Below are positions 10,627 through 21,111 of a stretch of 64,000 nt of DNA, one piece after another. Position numbers and translations under genes: made by a program. Under the pieces are notes generated by a model. That model was given only the letters and a program-made list of their open reading frames with translations, searched no databases and had not been told where the DNA came from. How positions within the stretch are numbered: the first letter of the stretch is position 1; every line of letters begins with the position of its first letter. Source of the stretch: Halichondria panicea (Eukaryota; Porifera; Demospongiae; Suberitida; Halichondriidae); assembly GCF_963675165.1 (NCBI RefSeq), contig NC_087392.1:62001-126000 (forward strand), read 5' to 3'.

Positions 10627-13600
10627 TCAAGTTGGTCGTGGTAAAAGTCCATTCATATCAGGCTGTAAGAATTCATCCATGATGCTCTGCACAGTGTCAC
10701 TGAGAGTGGCCCTCAGCTCTGCCTCCGGGGTCCTGAGAGGGTAGGGAGGTAGCCATACACTAGTGACAGGGAGAACTTACTTGGTTCTTGGTTCAGTGAA
10801 TAGCTCAACGTAGTACTTGACCTTTGGTTCTGTCCCACTAGTCCTGAGTGTGAACACACAGTTGTTGTCCAGAGTGAAGGTGATGAGTTGAGAGCGAGGG
10901 TCCACTGGCAATACCTGGAAACACTATATATGATACACACACTTGCATGCAATGACCTTTACCGGAAGGTAGTGAGGAGGCCTTGTGCTGTCATAGCCGA
11001 CAGTGAGGTCTACCACAGAGGTCACGTTGTGTTTCCCACACCTCGTGGGGTACTAGGAGAGAGGGGGCAATACACAGAGGCATAGGGGGTAGTGTACCTA
11101 CCTCCAACTATACACAGAGGCGTAGGGGGTAGTGTACCTACCTCCAACTATACACAGAGGCGTAGGGGGTAGTGTACCTACCTCCAACTATACACAGAGG
11201 CGTAGGGGGTAGTGTACCTACCTCCAACTATACACAGAGGCGTAGGGGGTAGTGTACCTACCTCCAACTATACACAGAGGCGTAGGGGGTAGTGTACCTA
11301 CCTCCAACTATACACAGAGGCGTAGGGGGTAGTGTACCTACCTCCAACTATACACAGAGGCGTAGGGGGTAGTGTACCTACCTCCAACTATACACAGAGG
11401 CGTAGGGGGTAGTGTACCTACCTCCTTGTTGCCACGCAGTCTGTCAAAGATCCTCTGTATAGTGACTTGGTCATAGCATATATAGTAGGAGACATGTGTG
11501 AGGTAGTAGCCATACCTACAGACAGGGCAGTGAGTGGTACTGCACACAGTGATGGAGCTCACCTGTGGTAGAGAATGGCGAGTTGATCATGGAAAGTCTT
11601 GTCCTGAGAGTGGAGCCATCCGCCATACTCTGCCAACACTGCAGCTGCACTGATGCCATCTTTATCCAGTACTGTACTGCCAAACATGTAGCCAATAGCC
11701 TCCTCATAAGCAAACAGCACTGTCTTTCCCTCAGCCTGCAAGCTATGGGTCCTATTGCCCATCCACTTGAACCCTGTCAGTGTCTCCTGTTACAGGGACA
11801 AAGGCTGAACACAGTGTACAGTGAGAGATGCAAGGTCACCTCAAAGTTGAAGCCCTCCTCTTTAGCAAGAGATCGGATGAACTTGGAGGACACTGTGCTG
11901 GCCAGCATATACACCTTAGACCCTGCAGGAGGTCAGTGCAGGAGGTCAATGCAGGAGGTTAGTTATTAGAACCAAACTGAAAGATTTAGTGCAGCGGCCA
12001 CTTCTACAAAATCATGACATTGGATCAACGGTACTAAAGTTATGGCTGTTGGAAAGATGGACTCTTTCAGCTGCCATAACTTAAATTCCGTGGATACAAT
12101 TGCAACGATTTTTTGATTTTCTGAAAGCTTAGAAAGAGATCTTTAAAATGGTATCATCAAAATTCTTATTTGAGTGATAAAATTATTTGCCAATTCAGCC
12201 ATACCATGGATAATAGCCCATGGTCCAAGGCCGAAAAACGAGAAATTAGAGCCCCGACAAAATTTTGGATCGAAACACATCATTTGAAAGGTATTTTCCT
12301 AAGCTTTCAGAAAATCATAAAATTTTTGACATTGGATAAACGGTACTAAAGTTATGGCTGTTGAAAGATGTTCAACTACACCCCTCCGTTTAATCTCAGA
12401 ATAGTATCAAGAACTGACCATCAAAGGAGGAAGTAAGTGAGTCCTTGTAGATGTTGACGGCCCACCATGACAACAAAGCCCCTGTCTCATTCCCACTGAA
12501 TATCTTCCATTGTCCAGTAGTGGGATGCCTCTCAGCCAGAGCCAGTCTATCAGCATCAGGGTCAGTGGCGAGGATCACAGAACTCCCATTCTCCTCAGCT
12601 GTACGCATAGCCAGGTCCTGTGTTAGACAGTAGGTGTGTCTGTCGGGTATTGCTATAGCAACGGCTTACAAGGGCACTCTTTCCTTCCTCTGGGTTAGGG
12701 AACTGGACAGTGGGGAAGTCAGGGTCAGGGGTCATCTGTTCCTTGACTGGTATCAGCTCTGGTAGTCCAAATGCTTGGAAGGCCTTGACCACAGCATCCC
12801 CGCCCACTCCATGCATGGGTGTGAAGGTGTACCTCAAACCAGGCTCAGAATTGAACACACGTCTGTAGTGTCATATCACATTTAGTGGTGTGTTGTACCT
12901 GACACAATGCCTCTGTATCTATAGTGGTGTGTTGTACCTGACACAATGCCTCTGTATGGCCTGGTAGTAGCACTCCTCAACGCCTGCCAGTGGGTCACTC
13001 ACTAGGTGACTGCTAGTAATGACCTCCGTGAACCATGACCTCTCCCAAGGGGTCAACTGGGCCTCAATCTGCGTTGCTATGCCAACATCGTGAGGGGGGA
13101 TAATCTAAAAGGGTAGCAAGTCCATTAAAAGCAGCTCTAGGATTGTTAGCACACACCCACACCCCCGCACACACACCCCCGCACACCCACACACACCTGT
13201 GCCCCGTTGTCCCAGTAAACCTTGTAGCCATTATACTCCTTTGGGTTGTGAGAGGCAGTGACTTGAACACCTGCTACACAACCATAGTGGAGTACAGCAT
13301 ACGCCTGGGAGGAGGGGCAATAGATCACATGACACAAGGTCAACACTCTCACCACATAGGGGGTGGGAACGTGGTGGGAAAACAGACGAACTTTGAACCC
13401 TTTGTTGAGGAATATCGAGGCAGTGAGTTGTGCAAACCTGGGAATTGATTACCATGACAACAGTTATTCGCGTATAAAAGGTTCTGCTCACCGGAGGCTA
13501 TTGTATCGTGCATCATAGCCGATAGCCACACCCCTTTCCAGTACCTGTGAGGGCGTGAAGCACTGCAGGAGGTAGCTGGCCAGGCCCTGTGTGTGTGTGT

Positions 13601-14140
13601 GTGTGTGTGAGGTGATGACATAAGACAAGCTATTGAGTACGAGGTATGAAAACCATTCACAGCATTTGTGTGAGTGTCATACCTGAGTGGTTTGAATGAT
13701 GGTGAGGTCGTTCATCATACTGTAGCCAGCCCCCATCTTGGCACGAAGACCTAGTATAACATCATTATACAATATACATTAGCACATACATACTGGCCGA
13801 ACCCTGTACTCTGTACCCTGAGAGCCTCACCTGCTGTTCCGAATGCCATCCTCGAGCCTAGTCGACAGTTGAGCTCTCCTTCATTCTCCTCTCCAAGCAG
13901 ACGCTCTATCACAGCACGAGTGACTGGGTCCTGGGATGGAGACAACACACTCAAGGACTATCACAATGGCCACCAGCCTAGCTAGCTGCACTCAAGGTCT
14001 ATCAATGACCACCAGTCTAGCTAGCTGCACACCTTGTCCAGCCTCAGCCATTCTTCCACTAGCTCCTTGGTTCGATCAGTGAGTCCTCTCTCCATCATAC
14101 TGCCTGCACCATTCTCCATCAAGCAGCTAACCTCTTCCAT
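10627..14140 (-). CDS. PGM2: Phosphoglucomutase-2 / phosphopentomutase (PGM2)
   Basis: Multi-exon gene. The first coding exon begins [19 protein letters not shown] at 14140. All catalytic elements of the alpha-D-phosphohexomutase family are visible: phosphoserine loop [13 protein letters not shown] (near 13250), metal loop [13 protein letters not shown] (near 12560), sugar loop EEAIGYM (near 11710) and phosphate-binding RTSGTEPK near the C-terminus. The PGM2 type is shown by [31 protein letters not shown] and [16 protein letters not shown]. The stop is at 10627-10629. By family it interconverts hexose or pentose 1- and 5/6-phosphates in the cytosol. Introns hold a 40-bp minisatellite at one donor, a duplicated donor at another exon, and a palindromic element. 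A short upstream exon-like stretch (MLKKCTSRAPLVYE, 14215) joins out of frame and is probably 5' UTR. Confidence 0.92.
11071..11424. repeat. 40-bp minisatellite, 9 copies, containing the PGM2 splice donor
   Basis: Perfect or near-perfect 40-bp units start at 11071 and continue to the exon border at 11422. On the coding strand each unit carries GGAG|GTAGGTAC, the same sequence as the genuine donor after the exon coding RLRGNKE. Confidence 0.9.
12001..12370. mobile_element. Palindromic intronic repeat, PGM2 copy
   Basis: Arms GATTTTCTGAAAGCTTAG and CTAAGCTTTCAGAAAATC flank a centre with ACCATGGATAATAGCCCATGG. Direct copies of GGTACTAAAGTTATGGCTGTT lie at both ends (12031 and 12342). It lies wholly in a PGM2 intron. 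Confidence 0.75.
12865..12958 (-). repeat. Duplicated exon end and splice donor (PGM2)
   Basis: The block ACAGAGGCATTGTGTCAG|gtacaacacaccacta occurs twice on the coding strand, 39 bp apart, with donors after 12938 and 12899. Use of the distal donor would add 13 codons in frame without a stop. Confidence 0.85.
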
Positions 14141-14318
14141 CTCTGTGTGTTCAGATCAGACTAGTTATAAGCAGTACCTCGTACACCAGCGGAGCCCTGG
14201 ATGTGCACTTCTTTAGCATCCGCACGTACTTAACTTATGAAGTAGCTAGTTTCTGTTTACCTTGTTATCACGTGTGTGTGTGTGCGTGTGTAAATATTAG
14301 ATCTCTGATTAGATCTTT
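14141..14318. other. PGM2 upstream region
   Basis: It contains a probable non-coding PGM2 first exon (around 14175-14220) and a short GT-rich tract (14270-14290). No other gene was seen. Confidence 0.4.
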
Positions 14319-14391
14319 ATCCCTTGGTCGCGTGTGATCAAACTATTGAGCTCTGACAGACAAGGTTCAGGTTCAATTCCTGCAAGGGACA
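14319..14391 (+). ncRNA. tRNA-like Pol III unit (degenerate tRNA or SINE head)
   Basis: The ends pair as a 7-bp acceptor-like stem (TCCCTTG at 14320-14326 with CAAGGGA at 14383-14389). Just inside is a 4-bp T stem (CAGG/CCTG) with a canonical 7-nt T loop TTCAATT, that is a B box (GGTTCAATTCC). An A-box-like TGGTCGCGTG lies at the expected distance. A run of eight T follows at about 14400, a Pol III terminator. The D and anticodon arms do not fold into a standard cloverleaf and no anticodon can be named, so a functional tRNA is unlikely. Confidence 0.4.
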
Positions 14392-14837
14392 TGGTACTCT
14401 TTTTTTTCCAATAACTTTTTTGGTCAAAATAACAATAGGAAAACAAAATAATGATACACTAATAAGTTCTACTAATAAGTTCTACTATATGTATAACTAT
14501 AAGTACTAATAAGTTCAAATTCTCTCTGCCCTATTGCGACCTTTAGACCTTGACTGCACGGCCGGCCCATGACATTGCTCATGTGATCACCTGCAGGCTA
14601 AGCAGGAACAATACAATAATAGCACAATAGAGAGCGACTACTACCCTGGCCAATCACATGGCAGGCTAGTAGCAACAGCTGTTGCCGTATTTGCTAGTTA
14701 GAATCATATGATTTTACTTTTAAACAAACTTGTCACGATTAACATTATTCATAAGTCAGCACATGACCCACATTCACCCCACACAGCACATATAAACCCC
14801 ATGCAGCTTGGGTCCCATTACACCACCCATTGACAAC
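14392..14837 (+). promoter_or_regulatory. GH7 upstream region with TATA box
   Basis: AT-rich DNA with short imperfect CTACTAATAAGTT repeats (14455-14515). TATAAAC at 14791-14797 predicts transcription starting near 14820, just before the ATG at 14838, giving a very short leader. Confidence 0.6.
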
Positions 14838-16205
14838 ATGAAGACTCACCTTGCTCTAGTAGCCTTGGCTGTGTTCTGTGTAGCCGTGGAGGGACAACAA
14901 CCTGGTAACCAGAAGCCAGAGATCCACCCCCAACTCTCCATGCAGACATGCACACAGTCAGGAGGCTGTGTTACACAACAGAAGAGTGTAGTGCTGGATG
15001 CCAACTGGCGATGGCTACACACGGTCACTGGATACACCAACTGCTACACTGGCACCACCTGGGACAAGAGCCTCTGTCCTGATGGCAAGACATGCGCTAC
15101 CAACTGTGCCCTAGATGGGGCAGATTATGAGGGAACCTACGGAGTACATGCAAGTGGCAACTCTCTTAAACTAGACTTTCTTATTAAGGGACAATATGCT
15201 ATCAATGTGGGCTCTAGACTTTACCTAATGGACTCAGAGAACGAGTACTACATGTTCAAGCTTAAGAACAAAGAGTTCACCTTTGATGTTGATGTGTCCA
15301 ACCTTCCTTGCGGCATCAATGGTGCACTATACATGATTCAGATGGACGGAGATGGAGGCACATCACGATTCCCAGCTAACAAAGCCGGAGCAAAGTTTGG
15401 AACAGGTTATTGTGATGCACAATGTCCCCACGATATCAAGTTCATCAACGGAGAGGCCAACTGCGAGGATTGGGACTCCACAAATGCAGTGGGTAAATAT
15501 GGTACCTGCTGTAGCGAGATGGACATCTGGGAGTCCAACAGCATCTCCACAGCCTACACCACTCATGTGTGCACAGTCCAGGGCCAGACAAGGTGTGAGG
15601 GGCAACAATGTGGCGATGGCAGTCAGAGACACGATGGGGTGTGTGACAAGGACGGTTGTGACTTTAATCCATATCGAATGGGAGACAAGAGCTTCTTTGG
15701 TCCAGCACAAAACTTCAGCATTGACTCAACGCAAGTGTTGACAGTGGTGACTCAGTTCATAACTGCTGACGGCACAGATACTGGTGACCTGAAGGAGATT
15801 AAGAGGATATGGGTACAAAATGGAAAGGTCATTCAAACACGAAATGTCAACGTCATGAACAGCACCTTCAACTCCACTACTGACGATTTCTGCAACAAAC
15901 AGAAGGCATCGTTTGGAGATCCTAATGATTATGAGAAGAGAGGTGGTAACAAGGCAATGGGTGATGCTATGGACAAGGGGATGGTACTAGCTCTGAGCCT
16001 ATGGGACGATCATGCTGCCTACATGCTCTGGTTGGACTCTAACTACCCCACAGACAAAGACCCTAGTACACCTGGAGTGGCCAGAGGGAGCTGTCCCATC
16101 TCATCTGGACGACCTACTGAGGTAGAGAAGAATCATCCAGATGCCAGTGTGACTTATTCTAATATTAAGTTTGGAGAGCTGAACTCCACCTACAAGCCAA
16201 ACTGA
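14838..16205 (+). CDS. Secreted GH7 cellulase (cellobiohydrolase type), intronless
   Basis: A single exon of 455 residues. The start at 14838 gives a clean signal peptide ([19 protein letters not shown]); an in-frame extension upstream lacks an ATG. The catalytic signature [10 protein letters not shown] (15507-15536) has nucleophile Glu, assisting Asp and acid/base Glu in the family spacing. Other GH7 landmarks are [67 protein letters not shown] and [20 protein letters not shown]. Many cysteines are conserved. There is no CBM1 domain or linker. By family it cuts crystalline cellulose from chain ends outside the cell. Among animals GH7 is best known from crustaceans. Host neighbours, a TATA box and animal-like codon use argue against contamination. 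Confidence 0.95.
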   Translation: MKTHLALVALAVFCVAVEGQQPGNQKPEIHPQLSMQTCTQSGGCVTQQKSVVLDANWRWLHTVTGYTNCYTGTTWDKSLCPDGKTCATNCALDGADYEGTYGVHASGNSLKLDFLIKGQYAINVGSRLYLMDSENEYYMFKLKNKEFTFDVDVSNLPCGINGALYMIQMDGDGGTSRFPANKAGAKFGTGYCDAQCPHDIKFINGEANCEDWDSTNAVGKYGTCCSEMDIWESNSISTAYTTHVCTVQGQTRCEGQQCGDGSQRHDGVCDKDGCDFNPYRMGDKSFFGPAQNFSIDSTQVLTVVTQFITADGTDTGDLKEIKRIWVQNGKVIQTRNVNVMNSTFNSTTDDFCNKQKASFGDPNDYEKRGGNKAMGDAMDKGMVLALSLWDDHAAYMLWLDSNYPTDKDPSTPGVARGSCPISSGRPTEVEKNHPDASVTYSNIKFGELNSTYKPN

Positions 16206-16569
16206 CCACATTAGCCTCCTAACATTAGTGTTACTATTAAAGGCTAGGTTAGGTAACATTAGCTGGTGTGTAGAGTGTGTGTACTATGGCTTCAGTGAGG
16301 AGAACATTATACATTCTTTATACCGTATAGCGGGTAATTTTCGTTAGTACAAATTTTCTTATGAACTACCATTTCCTATTTTAAATATTCGTACAGCTCA
16401 CAATAGTGAGGTCAACATAATTATTGCAGTAATGAATGCTGTATTGTTCTAAGGATGTTCACCCACTCATTTAATTGACATCAATTCAAGATCAGAGATA
16501 ATTAAACAACATTCTCCATTGCACAAACATCAAACCTCATTACAACAGTCTATCACTATCAAACAGTTA
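16206..16569. other. Tail-to-tail interval GH7 / RPL4
   Basis: AT-rich 3' flanks of two convergent genes. ATTAAA at about 16236 is a possible GH7 polyadenylation signal. No gene was seen. Confidence 0.5.
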
Positions 16570-18117
16570 CTAGAGCGCCCTCCTCTTATCCGCAGCCTCG
16601 GCTCTCTCATTCCTGCGCTTATTCTCCAAGAGGAGCTGGTGACGTCGGAAGGTCTTGGCATACGGATTCAGCCTCAATAAGACATTCAGGTTCTTGAGAG
16701 GATTCTTCTTCTGAGAGAAACGTTTCGAGTTGGGCCTGCAGAAATAATATCAAAATAATGATGACAGAATGAAAAACAAATAACTTTTATATAACTGCAT
16801 ACACACTCTTTACACGCCCACACACACACAATTTACCCGATGGGCACGCCCACACTTTACCTGATGGGCCTAACTACTTTCTGTATCTCGTCAGAGTTGA
16901 TAAGACGTGCCAGGTCGGTCTGAATCATCTTTGGCCGGGGGAGACTGTGAGAGGGGGTGGGGTCAATAAGGTCAAACAGAGAGTACACTTACTTGTAATC
17001 GTTCTTCATGGTGGACTTCTTCTTCCACGTCCCGTACAGAGCATCCAGTTTGTCAAAGGCTCCTTTAGACCAGATACAGAATCTCCCCATATGACCACCA
17101 GGCGCCAGCAACAGGAGATTCATACGATCTACCTTCAGCAGCTCAACACCTGAGGTAGAGAGATAGACACAGTGAGTACACACATAGGCACACAGGCAGT
17201 GAGTACACACACACACACGACTAAATGGCATACCTGGCAAGTTCCTGAAGGCTTTAGTGATGCCCTGGTCCTCATCGTAGATGATCAGAGGGCCCTTGCG
17301 TTGGACATAGCGTCTATTCCTCATCTTGCCCTTGCCTGGTCGCACTTTCTTAGAGGCTTTGCTCTTGGCTACATCAGGATAAGCATTGAGAGCCTTGAGC
17401 ACCTTGACTGCATCTCGTGTCTTAGTAAGCTTCTCAATAGAGTTGTCCACTACAAGGGGGACTTCCCCAATGTTGTCAATGCGATGCCCTCTAGCCATGA
17501 CTAGTGCAGGGAGAGCTGTGGCTGCCAGAGCTGAGCACATGGCATAACGACGTTGGTTCTGGTTAATACGTCGATGCCATCTACGCCATGTCTTAGTTGG
17601 TGCAAACATACGCCCACCACGACACATCTACACTCAGTCAAGGAATCACAACCACGCATGCAGGAAGACACTAAACACACCATTATATTGTTAAGAGGAT
17701 ACATTTCCAAAGGCAGCTTGTCCTGACCGGTGAGTACCTCCTCCCCTCACACGAGGTATACGAGCCACGGCACGCCCTGTGCCCCAGGACTCTGCACTGG
17801 TCTGGTGACCTGCCTTGGAGGACACTGCATATGGTTGACGCTTGTTCTTACGCATGTTCGTGTGCACAAACTGCACAACATCGGTACGTATTGGTGCCTT
17901 GAATACAGCCGGTAGGGTCGTCTGAGCTATGTCCTTACCCTCACCATCAAACACACTCACCAAAGGTCGAGCAGCCTGCACACAAACACAGTACACGGAG
18001 GCAGTCTCACATTATCATGTACATCACACAATTGATATTGAGACTAAAAATTGTTTCTAAATCTCAGAAATAATTATAAGTATTTCAAAAGGTATATATA
18101 AGACACACACTCACCAT
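16570..18117 (-). CDS. RPL4: 60S ribosomal protein L4 (uL4)
   Basis: Exons give [15 protein letters not shown], then [102 protein letters not shown] and [19 protein letters not shown], ending DKRRAL at 16570. This matches uL4 throughout, including the loop lining the exit tunnel. The C-terminal Lys/Ala extension of vertebrates is mostly missing. The initiator ATG (18115-18117) is an exon by itself, followed at once by a donor (gtgagt). The second intron (17628-17702) is U12-type. A diverged copy of the donor after GTTAGGCCCATCAG lies about 25 bp into the intron starting near 16862. Head-to-head with COMMD6. Confidence 0.96.
17628..17702 (-). other. U12-type (minor spliceosome) intron in RPL4
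   Basis: On the coding strand this 75-nt intron starts GTATCCTC right after AAT (Asn) and ends TTCCTTGACTGAGTGTAG before ATG (Met). TTCCTTGAC (17637-17645) matches the U12 branch-site consensus TTCCTTRAC, with the branch adenine about 10 nt from the AG. The donor fits RTATCCTT at seven of eight positions. There is no polypyrimidine tract, as expected for this class. Confidence 0.8.
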
Positions 18118-18362
18118 TTCTTTACTGCAGAAGATGCCTCCTAAGAACAGATGAAGTAGATACAACCTAACACACTAGCACTATAAAGAGCAACTTACAC
18201 TAGGTACACGAGGGAGAGAAGGTTCGCGCATGCGCACAACAAGTATTGTCAGTCACTAATGAATACCCTCGACCCTTTGCCACAACACAGCACAGAGCCA
18301 GAGCTAGCTAGCTAGAGATACTCTATTAATTTTAACCACTCTGAGAGATAGCTGCTGAGGTG
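18118..18362. promoter_or_regulatory. Bidirectional promoter RPL4 / COMMD6
   Basis: Interval of 245 bp between divergent starts. CGCGCATGCGCA at 18225-18236 is a perfect NRF1-type palindrome. A probable RPL4 5' UTR intron (donor gtaagttgct) lies on the RPL4 side. Confidence 0.6.
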
Positions 18363-19634
18363 ATGGGTATTCTCTCCAACTCTCCTCAAGGCTTCTCCAG
18401 TGCCGTGGAGTCACTCAACACTCTACCACAGGGACTGCTAGCTGAGCTGGTGAGCAAGCTAGAGTTAGTGGGTGTGTCCTCATGGCCTCTCCTCAACCTT
18501 GTAGTGTGGAGATGTGATGGCCTTCCTGCAGTTTAGAGCTGGATTCATCAGTACAGAGCACTATGAGATTGTAGGTTTCATCATGTATATATTGTAGCAC
18601 TATCAATACGATAATAGATCTAGGCGTCCTTTAAAACTCAGCTTTAATTAACGTGATGTTCCTAACATGTTGTGGCCTCTCAAAGTTATATAATTATTAG
18701 TATATGCATGCCCCCAGTATCCTGTCCTTCACTTTATTAACTATTGTGATGTGCTTCTTTAGAGCTTCTCTTCACTGAACCCCCGTCCAAAAGTCAAAGA
18801 GATCATCAACGCCCTCACCTTTGTGTTTAGGTGAGTTCCTCTTATTGACTACACCCCCTAGTAACCCCCCTCCAGGTCAGCAGGTGTTGCTAGGGTCAGT
18901 GCAGATGAGCTAGTAGCTCAACTCAAGGCATCCTTGGAATGGAGTGATACTGTCCTGGCCGTACTGAGGCATGTGTGGAAGGAGGAGGGGCCAGCACTCA
19001 TCGCCATGCCAACTCACACACTCAGCGTAGGCCAGGTATTGCCCCAAACCTTTATACATATTCACTCTTGTATTCTGTGGCGTGTGATATTCTGTGGCGT
19101 GTGATATTCTGTGGTGTGTGATATTCTGGTGTGTGTATGATCTCAGACAACCTGCCTGCATAGCTCCCATGCATGACAGACTCCTTCCTTCACTAGTTGC
19201 TGTCTATGGAGTGGAAGTTGGGTGTAGCCATGAGCTCCAGTACATGCCGCTCTCTCAATGCTCCATACCTCACCCTTCAGCTGAGACTAGGGCAGGAGAA
19301 CACACACACACTCGACATGACCCTGCCAGAGTTCCAGGTGAGAGGGTGGCGGGGGGGTAATGTAGAGGGTGGTGGGGGGTAACGTAGAGGGTGGTGGGGG
19401 TGGGGTAATTAGACCATCGTTTGTAGAGGGGGAGGAGGTGATTAGACAACCATTTGTTCTGGTGGGCAAGCTTGTATCGGTTGTGTAGGGCTCTTCTTGT
19501 CAGTTTCTTGTTAGTCACAATACACTAGACATTTGCTGTCACGCTAGATATATTCACAGTTGTTGTATTTTATCTGTAGAACTTTGCCTCTCAACTTAAA
19601 GACATGGCATCAACGCTGGAAACTGCCACTTAGT
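18363..19634 (+). CDS. COMMD6: COMM domain-containing protein 6 homologue
   Basis: Five or more short exons. Exon 1 (18363-18449) is MGILSNSPQGFSSAVESLN...; the following exons encode CGDVMAFLQFRAGF, FSSLNPRPKVKEIINALTF and SAGVARVSADELVAQLK. The C-terminal COMM domain begins LLSMEWKLGVAMSSSTCRSL and ends FQNFASQLKDMASTLETAT (last exon 19581-19634). The WKLGxAxSSxTCRSL core is typical of COMMD6. By family it is a subunit of the CCC complex that works with retriever and CCDC22/93 in endosomal recycling. Unlike short human COMMD6 it has a complete N-terminal helical domain. Introns include GT-rich and GGGTGG repeats next to the penultimate donor. Confidence 0.85.
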
Positions 19635-19883
19635 GTGTGTACATTGTGTGTGGTTAGGTTAGATTGTATTCTCTGTCTTATTTTGTGGAGAGAATTGAAT
19701 TCCTATTTGCTCATGTATGGAAAAAGAGTGATGTATTGTTTGCAGCTTGTTGCGTGATGTACTAAGTGTTGTGCGCTTGTGTTAGTTGCTGCCTTGTTAG
19801 GAAGAGCAGTGTATCAATGCCATAGGAACAGTCTGTACAACCCACTCACTGTGTCTATATAGGCCATACAACCCTCACAATAG

Positions 19884-20944
19884 ATGATTGAGTTGTACAG
19901 TTTAAGACAAGAGATGAGTTCCCCACAGTTTAGCTACACAGTCAAGTGTTGTAATCAGAGAGACTCCTCCATCAGTGGAGGGATGCCAGAACAACCATTC
20001 CATGCCACCTGTCTCTGGGAGAGGATTGTGGCTCATCTAGAGAGGACAGTTAAGACTGGTAGACACATTATTGCTCTGCGTTCTCATGAGAACTGCTTCC
20101 ATGGCTCCAAGGCTGTTGACTGCCTTGTGCCGTATCTCAACACCATCCTCCCCAAGCCCGTCAAGAGAGCTCAAGTCCTGGTACTCTGTACTAAGCTGTT
20201 TGAAACTGGTGTCATCGCGTCAGTCAAAGAGAAACCAGAGTTTCGAGAGAAGGGGCTCTATCGATTTACCCACAGCCACTTCTGGACCACCCCTCCAACC
20301 AGCTCTGATTCTGATGAACTAGTACCTTCTAAACAGGTAAGTTGTATGTTATTGTCACAGTGTGTTCAGACTCCCTCCCTTCTCAGACTGGCCTCCCCGC
20401 TAGCCGCAGCATGGAGTGTATACAGCCTCCATCACCTGAACACACTCTCAAGGGCTATGTCAGTGACTCCACTGTTACCCTCACTCATACACGCAAGAAA
20501 AAGACACGGAAGATCTCTCATAACAGCTCTGACAATCGAAGGAGACTAACTGATATTACACTATTCACCAAACATAAGCTCCAGTCCATTGCCAAACGCC
20601 TACACCCTGATTGCAGTACGGCTATTGCTCCTGTTGGCAAGCCAGCTAAGAGTGATCCATATCTCAGACCATACAAGTCTACAACTCGACACAAGCAGCA
20701 AAGACGATCTCAACAACTGAGGGATAAGGAGAATCATTGCAGTACTGTACAGGGAAAGGAGAGAAGATGGTCTAAACTGAGGCAGTCTAAGGATTGGCAC
20801 CACCTGGCTGAGGTACCCTCTGTCCTCAACAGCAGAGCCATGAACAGATCTCACTCATTCTCCAGTTGTGGGGAGCTGCTAGCGTTGGCTCAAGAAAAAC
20901 CAGTACGTCACAGTGGCAAGTGGACTGCCTATGGTTTCATCTGA
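19884..20944 (+). CDS. DEP-domain protein (DEPDC1/DEPDC7-like)
   Basis: Two exons: 19884-20336 and 20387-20944, with a 50-bp phase-0 intron, giving 336 residues. An N-terminal DEP domain (about residues 45-140) reads LWERIVAHLERTVKTGRH, then CFHGSKAVDCLVPYL and ending KGLYRFTHSHFW; the FxGSxAVDxL core is the DEP signature of the DEPDC1/7 group. The C-terminal half is basic and Ser/Arg-rich without a recognisable fold and ends SGKWTAYGFI. DEP domains usually bind membranes or G-protein partners; nothing here shows which. The start is the first Met of the open frame; an upstream exon cannot be excluded. Confidence 0.75.
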
Positions 20945-21111
20945 CTCATCTGTGTACATGTTTTATATCATTATTTTTGTACTTTAGTTTGTTTCCAAAA
21001 ATAATTGTTATGTGACAGTTAATTAATGTGGCTGTGGGGAAATCCCTAAGCCATACAGTAGCCATAAGGGAGAACCCCTAGTCCACATGTACAGTATACT
21101 GATCTGAAGAG

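Noticed and set aside
14319-14391. Functional tRNA gene
   Set aside because: T arm and acceptor fit, but the D and anticodon arms do not fold and no anticodon can be assigned.
15363-15741. Overlapping ORFs within the GH7 gene on both strands
   Set aside because: Shadow frames of a well-supported coding exon.
14838-16205. GH7 gene as fungal or protist contamination
   Set aside because: It sits within a continuous window between animal PGM2 and RPL4 with similar composition; only long-read confirmation could settle it fully.
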